Translations under genes and position numbers: made by a program | Notes under the pieces: generated by a model | What the model saw: the letters and a program-made list of their open reading frames with translations, nothing else | Told to the model about the DNA's origin: nothing | The model's database searches: none | Shown: positions 1 to 6,117 of the stretch, in pieces | How the letters are laid out: every line of letters starts with the position of its first letter | How positions within the stretch are numbered: position 1 is the first letter of the stretch | Source: Anaerolineales bacterium UBA6128 | GTDB taxonomy: Bacteria; Chloroflexota; Anaerolineae; UBA1429 | DNA: 8,752 nt | Direction: 5' to 3' | Assembly: GCA_002423325.1 (NCBI GenBank) | Contig: DIVQ01000057.1 | Coordinates: 697 to 9,448, forward strand

Positions 1-251
1 CCGGCGAGATCACCCTGCGCGGCAACGTCCTGCCCATCGGTGGCGTGCGCGAAAAGGTGCTGGCGGCGCATCGCGCTGGCCTCAAGACGGTCTTGCTGCC
101 CAAGCGCAACAAACGCGACCTGACAGACGTGCCGGCGCGCCTGCTGAAGCGCATCCGCGTCGAGCTGGTCGAAACGATGGATCAGGTGCTGCCGTTGGCG
201 CTGTCACCCGCTGCCGCCGCCACGATCGCCGAGCCCGCCCCCGAAAGCTGA
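1..251 (+). CDS. lon: Lon protease, ATP-dependent, C-terminal end (partial, 5' end outside window)
   Basis: Only the last 82 residues are present, read from position 3 to the TGA at 249-251. They match the end of the Lon proteolytic domain: GEITLRGNVLPIGG, then VREK, AAHRAGLKTVLLP and NKRDL. The lysine of the REK motif (codon 54-56) aligns with the catalytic-dyad lysine of E. coli Lon (K722). The partner serine lies upstream, outside the window. Lon is a cytoplasmic AAA+ protease that degrades misfolded and regulatory proteins. After the core, an Ala/Pro-rich tail of about 20 residues (LSPAAAATIAEPAPES) replaces the conserved fold, which is normal for Lon C-termini. The gene is followed directly by a strong hairpin, so it appears to end its transcription unit here. 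Identity is firm because the motif run is diagnostic. Confidence 0.95.
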   Translation, partial: GEITLRGNVLPIGGVREKVLAAHRAGLKTVLLPKRNKRDLTDVPARLLKRIRVELVETMDQVLPLALSPAAAATIAEPAPES

Positions 252-270
252 CTCTTAGTGCACGCACGCC

Positions 271-302
271 ACAGGGCGGCCCATGGGCCGCCCTGTTTGC
301 TT
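271..302 (+). terminator. Probable terminator after lon (26-bp perfect palindrome)
   Basis: Positions 271-296 form a perfect palindrome (arms ACAGGGCGGCC and GGCCGCCCTGT around CATG), giving an 11-bp GC-rich stem with a four-base loop. It is followed by TTGCTT, a weak T-tract. It lies 19 nt after the lon stop. Being symmetric, it could act in both directions, but the only gene ending nearby on its left is lon. Confidence 0.65.
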
Positions 303-374
303 GTGAGGCGCTACTCTCACCACATAGCCGCGTATAGATTGAGAGCCGGCGTTGTCGGCAGTGACCTGGTGCCA

Positions 375-380
375 AAGGAG
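375..380 (+). promoter_or_regulatory. Ribosome binding site deciding the start of the 390-917 gene
   Basis: AAGGAG lies 9 nt before the ATG at 390. This site favours that ATG over the GTG at 258, which would add 44 residues without membrane character that overlap the lon terminator palindrome. Confidence 0.7.
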
Positions 381-389
381 CACTCGACG

Positions 390-917
390 ATGCACAACCG
401 CGGAGCCTTGTACCTGGGGATCCTGTTCATCGTGCTCGGGGGCTTTTTCCTGCTAGCGCAGAGCACCGGTTGGCTGGGCCTGGGGTGGAAGCTGTGGCCC
501 CTGCTGGTGCTGATTGCGGGCTTGGCCTTCCTGCTGCCTCTGGCGATCTGGTGGCACAAGCGGTCCGAGCTGGCAGGGCTGGTGGTGCCCGGCACCATCC
601 TGGCGGGCAACGGCCTCCTGATGCTCTTTCAGTCGCTTACCGGCAACTGGAGCAGTTGGTCGTACACCTGGGCCCTCGAGCCGATCCTGGTCGCGCTGGG
701 GCTGCTGTTCCTCTACCTGCTCACCAACCGCCCGCGCGGCCTGCTGACGGCCGTCGCGATCGTGGGCGGCGTCGGCCTGTTGCTCTTTGTGACCGCCGCC
801 TCGGCCTTTGGCGGGGTGCTGCGTTACGTCGGCCCCGTGCTGCTGATCGCAGTGGGCCTGGTGATTCTGCTGGCTGCGCTGAAGGGGCAGCCCGGCAACA
901 ACGCGCCGAACGAGTAG
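390..917 (+). CDS. Polytopic membrane protein with LiaI/LiaF-like repeats
   Basis: This 175-residue protein is almost entirely hydrophobic, with about six predicted helices near residues 6-26, 34-54, 62-82, 95-112, 116-138 and 143-163. The N-terminal pattern (GILFIVLGGFFLL, then GWKLWPLLVLIAGL) resembles the LiaI/LiaF-like or DUF5668 transmembrane region found in many Gram-positive and Chloroflexota proteins, some linked to envelope-stress sensing. A similar two-helix unit recurs twice (TILAGNGLLMLF with EPILVALGLLFL, and VAIVGGVGLLLF with VGPVLLIAVGLVIL). The protein ends in a short polar tail. There is no signal peptide or catalytic motif. The ATG at 390 has a good AAGGAG. I see no convincing promoter in 303-389. 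The gene converges on mfd with a 20-nt gap. Its function is not known; a stress-sensor accessory role is only suggested by family resemblance. Confidence 0.8.
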   Translation: MHNRGALYLGILFIVLGGFFLLAQSTGWLGLGWKLWPLLVLIAGLAFLLPLAIWWHKRSELAGLVVPGTILAGNGLLMLFQSLTGNWSSWSYTWALEPILVALGLLFLYLLTNRPRGLLTAVAIVGGVGLLLFVTAASAFGGVLRYVGPVLLIAVGLVILLAALKGQPGNNAPNE

Positions 918-937
918 CGGAGATTGGTTGGCGCAGG

Positions 938-3900
938 CTAAGTAGCCTTTGCCACCGGCGTCAACTCGGCGAGCCGCTTCAGCACCTTGAGCAGCGTCGC
1001 GCGCCAGTCCCCCTGCAGCCGCACCCACACACGCGAGCCACGCGCCCGCATTCCGGGTGCCAGCGCGCTCAGCTTGGCCGCGGCCTCGGGCAGCACCGGC
1101 AACGGCAGCGCGATGGCGATCTCTTCGCTGTCGGCCGTCACCGACTCGACGCCCGCATCGGTGGCCAGCGCGCGCACGCGCAGCAGGTAGAGCAGGTCTT
1201 GCACCGAGTCAGGCAGCTTGCCAAAGCGGTCCACCATCTCTTGCGTCAGGTCGTCGACATCCTGGACGTTGTCGATGCGCGCCATGCGCCGGTAAAAGCG
1301 CAGCCGCAACGCGCTGTCGCTGATCAGGTCCGCAGGCAGATAGGTCGAGATGGGCAGGTCGATGCTGGGGCCAAAGCCAAGGGACGGCGAGAGCGTGCTG
1401 GCGTTGAGCGCGACCTTGTGCTGGGCGCGGTGGATGGCCTCCAGCGGCTCACCCGAGGCCTCGCGCAGCTCCTGCACGGCCTGCTGCAACAGGCGGCAGT
1501 AGAGGTCGAACCCAATGGCGGCGATGTGACCGTGCTGCTGGTCCCCCAGGATTTCGCCTACGCCGCGGATCTCCATATCGCGCATGGCCACACGAAAGCC
1601 CGCGCCGAGCTCAGCCGCCTCCTGGATCGTCTCCAGGCGCTTTAGCGCGATCTCGGTCAGGGGCGGCTTGTACATCAGCAGGGCGTAAGCGCGGTTGGTG
1701 CCGCGCCCCACGCGCCCGCGCAACTGGTAGAGCTGCGAAAGCCCCATCATATCGGCGCGGTCGATGATGATGGTGTTGACGTTGGTGATATCCAGCCCGC
1801 TCTCGATGATCGTGGTGCACAGCAGCACATCGGCCTCGCCCTGGGCAAAGCCGAGCATCACCTGCGACAGCTCATCCTCGTCCATCTGGCCGTGCCCCAC
1901 CACCACCGACGCCTCAGGCACCACCCGCCGCAGCATCTCTGCTACCATATAGATGTCCTGCACGCGGTTGTGCACATAATAGACCTGGCCGCCGCGGTCC
2001 AGTTCGCGCAGAATCGCCTTGCGGATCAGGCCCTCGTCATGCTCGGCCACAAAGGTCTGCACCGGCATGCGGTTCTCCGGCGGCGTGTCAATGACGCTCA
2101 TATCGCGTGCACCGCTTAGGGCCAGGTAGAGCGTGCGCGGGATGGGCGTAGCTGTCAGCGTCAGCACGTCGACCTCGCGGCGCAACTGTTTGAGCCGCTC
2201 CTTGTGGGTGACGCCGAAGCGCTGCTCTTCGTCGATGATCACCAGGCCCAGGTCCTTGAAGGTCACGTCCTGCGACAGCAGGCGGTGCGTGCCGATGACG
2301 ATGTCGACCTTGCCCGACATCAGCCCCTGCACCACGCCCTCCTGCTCCTCGGGCGTGCGAAAGCGTGACAGCATCTCGACCGTCACCGGAAAGGCGCGCA
2401 GCCGCCGCCGGAACGTGTAAAAGTGCTGTTGGGCCAGCACCGTGGTGGGCACCAGTACCGCGGCCTGCTTGCCGTCCATCACAGCCTTGAAGGCCGCGCG
2501 CAGCGCTACCTCGGTCTTGCCATAGCCCACATCGCCGCACAGCAGACGGTCCATCGGCTTGGCGCGCTGCATGTCGGCCTTGACCTCCTCCAGCGCACGA
2601 AACTGGTCCTCGGTCTCCTCGTACGGAAACGAGATCTCCAGATCGTGCTGCCAGGCGGTGTCAGGTGAAAAGGCATAGCCCTGGGTCACCTCGCGCGCTG
2701 CGTACAGCTCCAGCAGCTCGGCGGCGATATCACGCGCCGCATCCTCGGCGCGTTCTCGCAGCGTCTGCCACTCGTGCCCGCCCAGGCGGTGCATGTAGGG
2801 CGTGCGGTCATCGGCCCCCACGTAGCGGCTCACGCGATCGGCCTGGTGGATCGGTACGTACAGCCCATCGCCGGCCTCGAACTCGATCTCCAGATAGTCG
2901 CGTGTCAGATTTGAGAGCGTCTTGCGCACAACCCCGTGGTAGCGGCCGATGCCATAGTCGGCGTGCACCACATAGTCGCCCTCTTTGAGGTCGCCGTACA
3001 GGCTTTCGGGCGAGGTGGTGCGCCGCCGCACGGAGCGCCGTCTGCGCGGTCGTGACCAGCCGAACACCTCGGCATCGGTCAGCACCACACACTGCCCGGG
3101 CAAGTAAGCCCAGCCCTGCGCCAGGATGCCTTCCACCAGCGTCACCGAGCCCGGCTCCGGCGGCGCCTCTAGCACGGTAGTGGGAGTCACGTACAGGTTG
3201 CGCTCCTGCAGCAGATCGGCCAACCGCTCGGCCTGGCGCGTAACGAGCACAGTGCGCTGGCCCTTGCGACGCAGCTCGGCGATGTCCTCCAGCGCATCCT
3301 GGAAGCGGCCGCCGTACTGCGGCGCCGCCACAAAGCCCTGCTGCGTCCCATAGAGCCCGTTCTCCTCCAGGCCATAGCCCAGATCAACGGCCGCGCGTGC
3401 AGCCAGCCGCGCTTTGATCTGCTCCCAGTCCACGTACGGCGCCGCAAAGTCCTCGGGCAACTGGCCATCTGCGATCATCTCGGAGCGCAGGCTCTGCGCC
3501 TGGTTCTGCAGCGTCAGGGTAGCGCTTTCCAGCCGCAACGTATCATCCAGCAGCACCAGCGTCTGCGGCGGCAGATGATCAAGCAGCGTACTGGCGCGCG
3601 GGTACAGGTACGGCAAGTAGTACTCGATGCCAGCAAAGTGCTCGCCGCGCGCCAGCGACGCGATCTGTTCGCCCATGCGATGCCGCGTCGCCTGGTCGCA
3701 CGCTGTCAGGTCCAGCGCCGACAGGGCCGTTGCGGCGGCGCGGCCCCACTCGGGCAACGCTTCGCTGGCGGGCAGCAGAACGACCTCGTCCACTGGCTCA
3801 GCGGAGCGTTGAGTCGCCGGATCAAAGCTGCGAACGCTGTCGATCTCGTCGCCAAACAGGTCAATTCGCACAGGCAGCGGCTGGTTCGGAGGATAAACGT

Positions 3901-4504
3901 CGACGATGCTGCCGCGCCGCGAAAAGGTGCCTGGCTCCTCCACCACAGTCACGGGCGCATAACCCGTGCGCACACAGTAGCCAAGCAGGTCATTCAGGGG
4001 TAGCATCTCGCCCGCCGCGACGCGCAGCCGCGATCGGCGGAAGGCCAGGGGGGGCGCCGTACGCGTCATCAGCGCCCACATCGAGGTGCAGATCACCATG
4101 CCGGCGCCGGCAGCGTCGTCGGCGGTATTGCTGAGACGCGAAAGCGCGCTGAACACATTGGCGCGCGCGTGGATCGTTTCCCGATCCCAGTTCGTGCGGT
4201 CGTAGAACAAGGCATCCGGGGCGTGAAAGGTGAAACAGCGTTGCTCCGGACCCGCCCAGGAATCGATCTGATCGCAGAGTTGGCGCGCGTCCTCGGGCGT
4301 ACCCGAGACCACGACAATGGGCCCGGGCCACTCGCGCCGCAGCGCGGCGATGAGGTAGGGGCGCGCCGCTTCCAGCAACCCGGCCGAGAGCGTCGGCGCG
4401 GCCTGGCCCTGCCCTGTCTCAGCAAGACGTGCGTGCAGCGACGCGACGAAGGCGCGGTAGTGCTCGTCGTCCGCGATCAGGCTGAGCAGCGCTGACAGGT
4501 CCAC
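938..4504 (-). CDS. mfd: Transcription-repair coupling factor Mfd
   Basis: At 1188 residues this is a full-length Mfd (E. coli 1148). It is the DNA translocase that removes RNA polymerase stalled at lesions and recruits UvrA. An N-terminal UvrB-like module (about 1-330) carries the family signature EEPGTFSRRGSIVDVYPP (189-206) and PVRIDLFGDEI (211-221). A basic linker (RPRRRRSVRRR, 485-495) leads to the RNA-polymerase-interaction domain (GDYVVHADYGIGRYHGV, 509-525). The helicase core has Walker A GDVGYGKTE (657-665), DEEQ (758-761), TATPIPRT (784-791) and motif VI QLRGRVGR (927-934). The TRG motif region follows (GAGFRVAMRDMEIRG, 967-981), then the C-terminal D7 domain (about 1050-1160). The GTG start lies 3 nt after the pth stop, with GGTGGG 6 nt upstream of it, and the next Met is far inside the protein. 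All motifs are intact, so it should be functional. It is probably co-transcribed and translationally coupled with pth. Confidence 0.97.
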   Translation of the reverse strand: MDLSALLSLIADDEHYRAFVASLHARLAETGQGQAAPTLSAGLLEAARPYLIAALRREWPGPIVVVSGTPEDARQLCDQIDSWAGPEQRCFTFHAPDALFYDRTNWDRETIHARANVFSALSRLSNTADDAAGAGMVICTSMWALMTRTAPPLAFRRSRLRVAAGEMLPLNDLLGYCVRTGYAPVTVVEEPGTFSRRGSIVDVYPPNQPLPVRIDLFGDEIDSVRSFDPATQRSAEPVDEVVLLPASEALPEWGRAAATALSALDLTACDQATRHRMGEQIASLARGEHFAGIEYYLPYLYPRASTLLDHLPPQTLVLLDDTLRLESATLTLQNQAQSLRSEMIADGQLPEDFAAPYVDWEQIKARLAARAAVDLGYGLEENGLYGTQQGFVAAPQYGGRFQDALEDIAELRRKGQRTVLVTRQAERLADLLQERNLYVTPTTVLEAPPEPGSVTLVEGILAQGWAYLPGQCVVLTDAEVFGWSRPRRRRSVRRRTTSPESLYGDLKEGDYVVHADYGIGRYHGVVRKTLSNLTRDYLEIEFEAGDGLYVPIHQADRVSRYVGADDRTPYMHRLGGHEWQTLRERAEDAARDIAAELLELYAAREVTQGYAFSPDTAWQHDLEISFPYEETEDQFRALEEVKADMQRAKPMDRLLCGDVGYGKTEVALRAAFKAVMDGKQAAVLVPTTVLAQQHFYTFRRRLRAFPVTVEMLSRFRTPEEQEGVVQGLMSGKVDIVIGTHRLLSQDVTFKDLGLVIIDEEQRFGVTHKERLKQLRREVDVLTLTATPIPRTLYLALSGARDMSVIDTPPENRMPVQTFVAEHDEGLIRKAILRELDRGGQVYYVHNRVQDIYMVAEMLRRVVPEASVVVGHGQMDEDELSQVMLGFAQGEADVLLCTTIIESGLDITNVNTIIIDRADMMGLSQLYQLRGRVGRGTNRAYALLMYKPPLTEIALKRLETIQEAAELGAGFRVAMRDMEIRGVGEILGDQQHGHIAAIGFDLYCRLLQQAVQELREASGEPLEAIHRAQHKVALNASTLSPSLGFGPSIDLPISTYLPADLISDSALRLRFYRRMARIDNVQDVDDLTQEMVDRFGKLPDSVQDLLYLLRVRALATDAGVESVTADSEEIAIALPLPVLPEAAAKLSALAPGMRARGSRVWVRLQGDWRATLLKVLKRLAELTPVAKAT

Positions 4505-4507
4505 GCG

Positions 4508-5128
4508 TCACCCACCGTTGTAGCGGTTCATCGCGGGGCGAATGCCCTCGTCCAGCACCACCTCGACGACCTCGGGCACCAGCGCGAGGGTCTGCGCGAT
4601 CTCGGGCGCCTGCTCGGCATCAAAGTCGTCGAGCACATAGTCGACCGGATCGCCGTGCACGGGGCGACCGATGCCGATGCGCAGCCGCCCGAACTCGGGC
4701 GTGCCCAGGTGCTCAATCAGCGAGGCGATGCCGCGATGTCCCCCACCCGACCCGCCCGGGCGCAGACGGATCTTGCCCAGCGGCAGATCAAGGTCGTCGT
4801 GGATCACCAGAATGCGGTCGGGCCGCACCCTGAAGGCCCCACTCATCGGGCCGACCGCCACACCACTCTCGTTCATGTAGGTCTGCGGCTTGACCAACAC
4901 CACGCGCTGGCCCCCAATCTTTCCCTCGCCATAGTGCGCGCGATAGCGCCGCTTGGAGCAGCGGATGTTGTAGCGCTCGGCGAGCAGGTCGATTGCCTGA
5001 AACCCGACGTTGTGCCGATTGCCGGCGTGCCGTTTCTCCGGATTCCCCAGGCCCACAATCAGCCAGATACGACCGGCATCGGCCGGGGCCTTGCCGCTCG
5101 CAGACTTGTTACAGGGAAAAAGCTTCAT
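4508..5128 (-). CDS. pth: Peptidyl-tRNA hydrolase
   Basis: This 206-residue protein is a bacterial Pth, which cleaves peptidyl-tRNA released by abortive translation. Recognisable motifs are LIVGLGNPE (23-31), RHNVGF (38-43), KPQTYMNESG (80-89), HDDLDLPLG (110-118) and GGSGGGHRG (125-133). By alignment to E. coli, N29, H39 (catalytic), N86 and D111 correspond to N10, H20, N68 and D93. The position of E. coli N114 is Arg132 (GGHRG instead of GGHNG), and the usual GNPG is GNPE. About 20 residues precede the normal family start. The ATG at 5128 is supported by GGAGAGG (5136-5142, 7 nt upstream), and no alternative start lies between it and the core. It heads a pth-mfd unit. A terminator for the next gene upstream lies at 5181-5211, so pth should have its own promoter in 5143-5180, but none is clear by eye. 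Confidence 0.95.
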   Translation of the reverse strand: MKLFPCNKSASGKAPADAGRIWLIVGLGNPEKRHAGNRHNVGFQAIDLLAERYNIRCSKRRYRAHYGEGKIGGQRVVLVKPQTYMNESGVAVGPMSGAFRVRPDRILVIHDDLDLPLGKIRLRPGGSGGGHRGIASLIEHLGTPEFGRLRIGIGRPVHGDPVDYVLDDFDAEQAPEIAQTLALVPEVVEVVLDEGIRPAMNRYNGG

Positions 5129-5135
5129 CGCGCAA

Positions 5136-5142
5136 CCTCTCC
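5136..5142 (-). promoter_or_regulatory. Ribosome binding site of pth
   Basis: On the minus strand GGAGAGG lies 7 nt before the ATG at 5128. It supports the start that gives Pth its 20-residue N-terminal extension. Confidence 0.7.
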
Positions 5143-5180
5143 AGACAGGGCCTCAACGCTGCCCGCTGCAGACACTCCAC

Positions 5181-5211
5181 AAAAAGAGGGGCCGCCCACT
5201 GGGCAGGCCCC
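5181..5211 (-). terminator. Rho-independent terminator of the Ig-like surface protein gene
   Basis: On the minus strand a hairpin with arms GGGGCC-GCCC type (5188-5197 pairing with 5201-5211, one bulged base at 5205, three-base loop at 5198-5200) is followed by TCTTTTT. It lies 30 nt past the stop of the 5242-5928 gene. The stem plus U-tract is the clearest intrinsic terminator in the window, and it separates that gene from pth-mfd. Confidence 0.85.
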
Positions 5212-5241
5212 TGGGGTTCGGCGCTATTGGCGCCCCCGCGC

Positions 5242-5928
5242 TTACAGCAGTTTGCGCAGGCCGAACACAATGCCGACCAGAATCAGAACCACCGCCATCG
5301 CTCCGGCCCCGTACACGAACGCCTGGCCCCAGCTCTTCGGGTCGATGGGCAGCGCCTCGCGCGTCGTCGGTCGGCTGAGCGTCGGAGTCACCGTCGGCTG
5401 CGACAGCTCGCCATCCACCACAATCGCCTGCAGGGTGGCTGTGGGCTCCGGCTCTGGCGTAAACAGAGGCGTGTTCGTCGCCTGCGGGATCGGCGTGTCC
5501 GTGGGCTCGGGACGGGTTGGCGTCGCGGTAGGCCGCGTGTTCACTACCACGATCTGCGGCACCAGAAACTCTTCATAGTTGCCGTCCTGCTTGACGGCCT
5601 GCAGTTTCAGGCTGTAGACGCCATCCGGGATCAGCGTCGTGTCCCACACTTCGAGTTGCCGGTTGATCGCTGGCGCATCGTGCATCGTGCCGACGATCGC
5701 CCACTGGCTCGGGTTGGGGCCGATGCCGTATTCGACCTTGTAGAACTGGAAAGCCGGCACCGAAGCCGACCCCATGATCGGCACCACCCCACGCACCTCA
5801 GCGTTGCGTTCGGGCGAGGTGATCTGCACGACACGGTCCTGTGCCAGTGGCTCAGCCTGAACCGTCAGCAGCCCAACCAGGAGCAGCAGGGCCGCCACCA
5901 AGGTCCAGAAGGTCAAGTGTCTGCGCAT
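5242..5928 (-). CDS. Secreted, membrane-anchored Ig-like domain protein with Thr/Pro linker
   Basis: The 228-residue product starts with a signal peptide (RRH, then a hydrophobic run to about residue 23, with a likely cleavage after VQA at 25). Residues 33-130 form one Ig-like beta domain (ITSPERNAEVRGVVPIMG, then FQFYKVEYGIGPNPSQW), resembling the C-terminal domain of penicillin-binding protein 1C and similar domains common in Chloroflexota. Residues 131-193 are a Thr/Pro-rich spacer with many TPT, PEP and TDTP units. A C-terminal helix (about 203-223) ends in RKLL. The expected topology is an extracytoplasmic Ig domain held off the membrane by an extended stalk. The ATG has AAGGAG 5 nt upstream (5934-5939), a candidate promoter at 5959-5987 and a terminator at 5181-5211, so it looks monocistronic. 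The ligand is unknown. Adhesion, or carrying the domain outward from the envelope, is an inference. Confidence 0.85.
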   Translation of the reverse strand: MRRHLTFWTLVAALLLLVGLLTVQAEPLAQDRVVQITSPERNAEVRGVVPIMGSASVPAFQFYKVEYGIGPNPSQWAIVGTMHDAPAINRQLEVWDTTLIPDGVYSLKLQAVKQDGNYEEFLVPQIVVVNTRPTATPTRPEPTDTPIPQATNTPLFTPEPEPTATLQAIVVDGELSQPTVTPTLSRPTTREALPIDPKSWGQAFVYGAGAMAVVLILVGIVFGLRKLL

Positions 5929-5958
5929 TCGTGCTCCTTCACAGGAAATAGCAGCTGC

Positions 5959-5987
5959 AGTTTACCACAAATCCAGGGCCTCGGCAA
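5959..5987 (-). promoter_or_regulatory. Candidate sigma70-type promoter for the Ig-like protein gene
   Basis: On the minus strand TTGCCG (5982-5987) and TAAACT (5959-5964) are separated by exactly 17 nt, each matching four of six consensus bases. The start point would be near 5952, leaving a leader of about 25 nt before the ATG at 5928 with its AAGGAG. Confidence 0.4.
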
Positions 5988-6001
5988 AGGCACCTCGCGG
6001 G

Positions 6002-6031
6002 CTCGCCGACTTGCCCCGTCGTAACGGCGAG
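6002..6031. repeat. Inverted repeat, possible operator
   Basis: CTCGCCG (6002-6008) and CGGCGAG (6025-6031) are perfect 7-bp inverted arms separated by 16 nt. The left arm lies just before the -35 and the right arm lies in the spacer of the rightward promoter. The placement suits a dimeric regulator. GC richness makes chance matches possible. Confidence 0.3.
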
Positions 6032-6039
6032 GCTAGAAT
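6011..6039 (+). promoter_or_regulatory. Candidate sigma70-type promoter for the amidohydrolase locus
   Basis: TTGCCC (6011-6016) and TAGAAT (6034-6039, five of six consensus) are separated by exactly 17 nt. The start point would be near 6046, giving a leader of about 70 nt before the ATG at 6118. That start has AAGGGAG (6106-6112) 5 nt upstream. Confidence 0.5.
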
Positions 6040-6117
6040 GCCTCGGCGCTGTGCGCCACCGGACGGCTCCGACACACCCGGTCGGCGCCAAGCAACGCCA
6101 GAACGAAGGGAGAAGAG

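Noticed and set aside
333..338. TATAGA as a -10 box for the 390-917 gene
   Set aside because: No reasonable -35 box lies 16-18 nt upstream. TTGTGA at 301-306 is 26 nt away.
258..389. Extended N-terminus for the membrane protein from GTG 258
   Set aside because: The added residues read through the lon terminator palindrome and are not hydrophobic. The ATG at 390 has a clear AAGGAG.
935..948. Short palindrome AGGCTA-AG-TAGCCT between the convergent ends of the membrane gene and mfd
   Set aside because: It has six base pairs with a two-base loop, overlaps the mfd stop codon and has only three T residues after it. It is too weak to call a terminator.
470..1645. A 391-codon open frame on the plus strand
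   Set aside because: It overlaps the end of the membrane-protein gene and runs antisense to the conserved C-terminal part of mfd. Its composition is Arg/Ala/Gln-rich without domains, as expected from a GC-rich shadow frame.
4655..6024. Long plus-strand open frames of 307 and 343 codons over pth and the Ig-like gene
   Set aside because: Both are antisense to well-supported genes and cross a terminator and a promoter region. Their translations are low-complexity Arg/Pro/Ser-rich.
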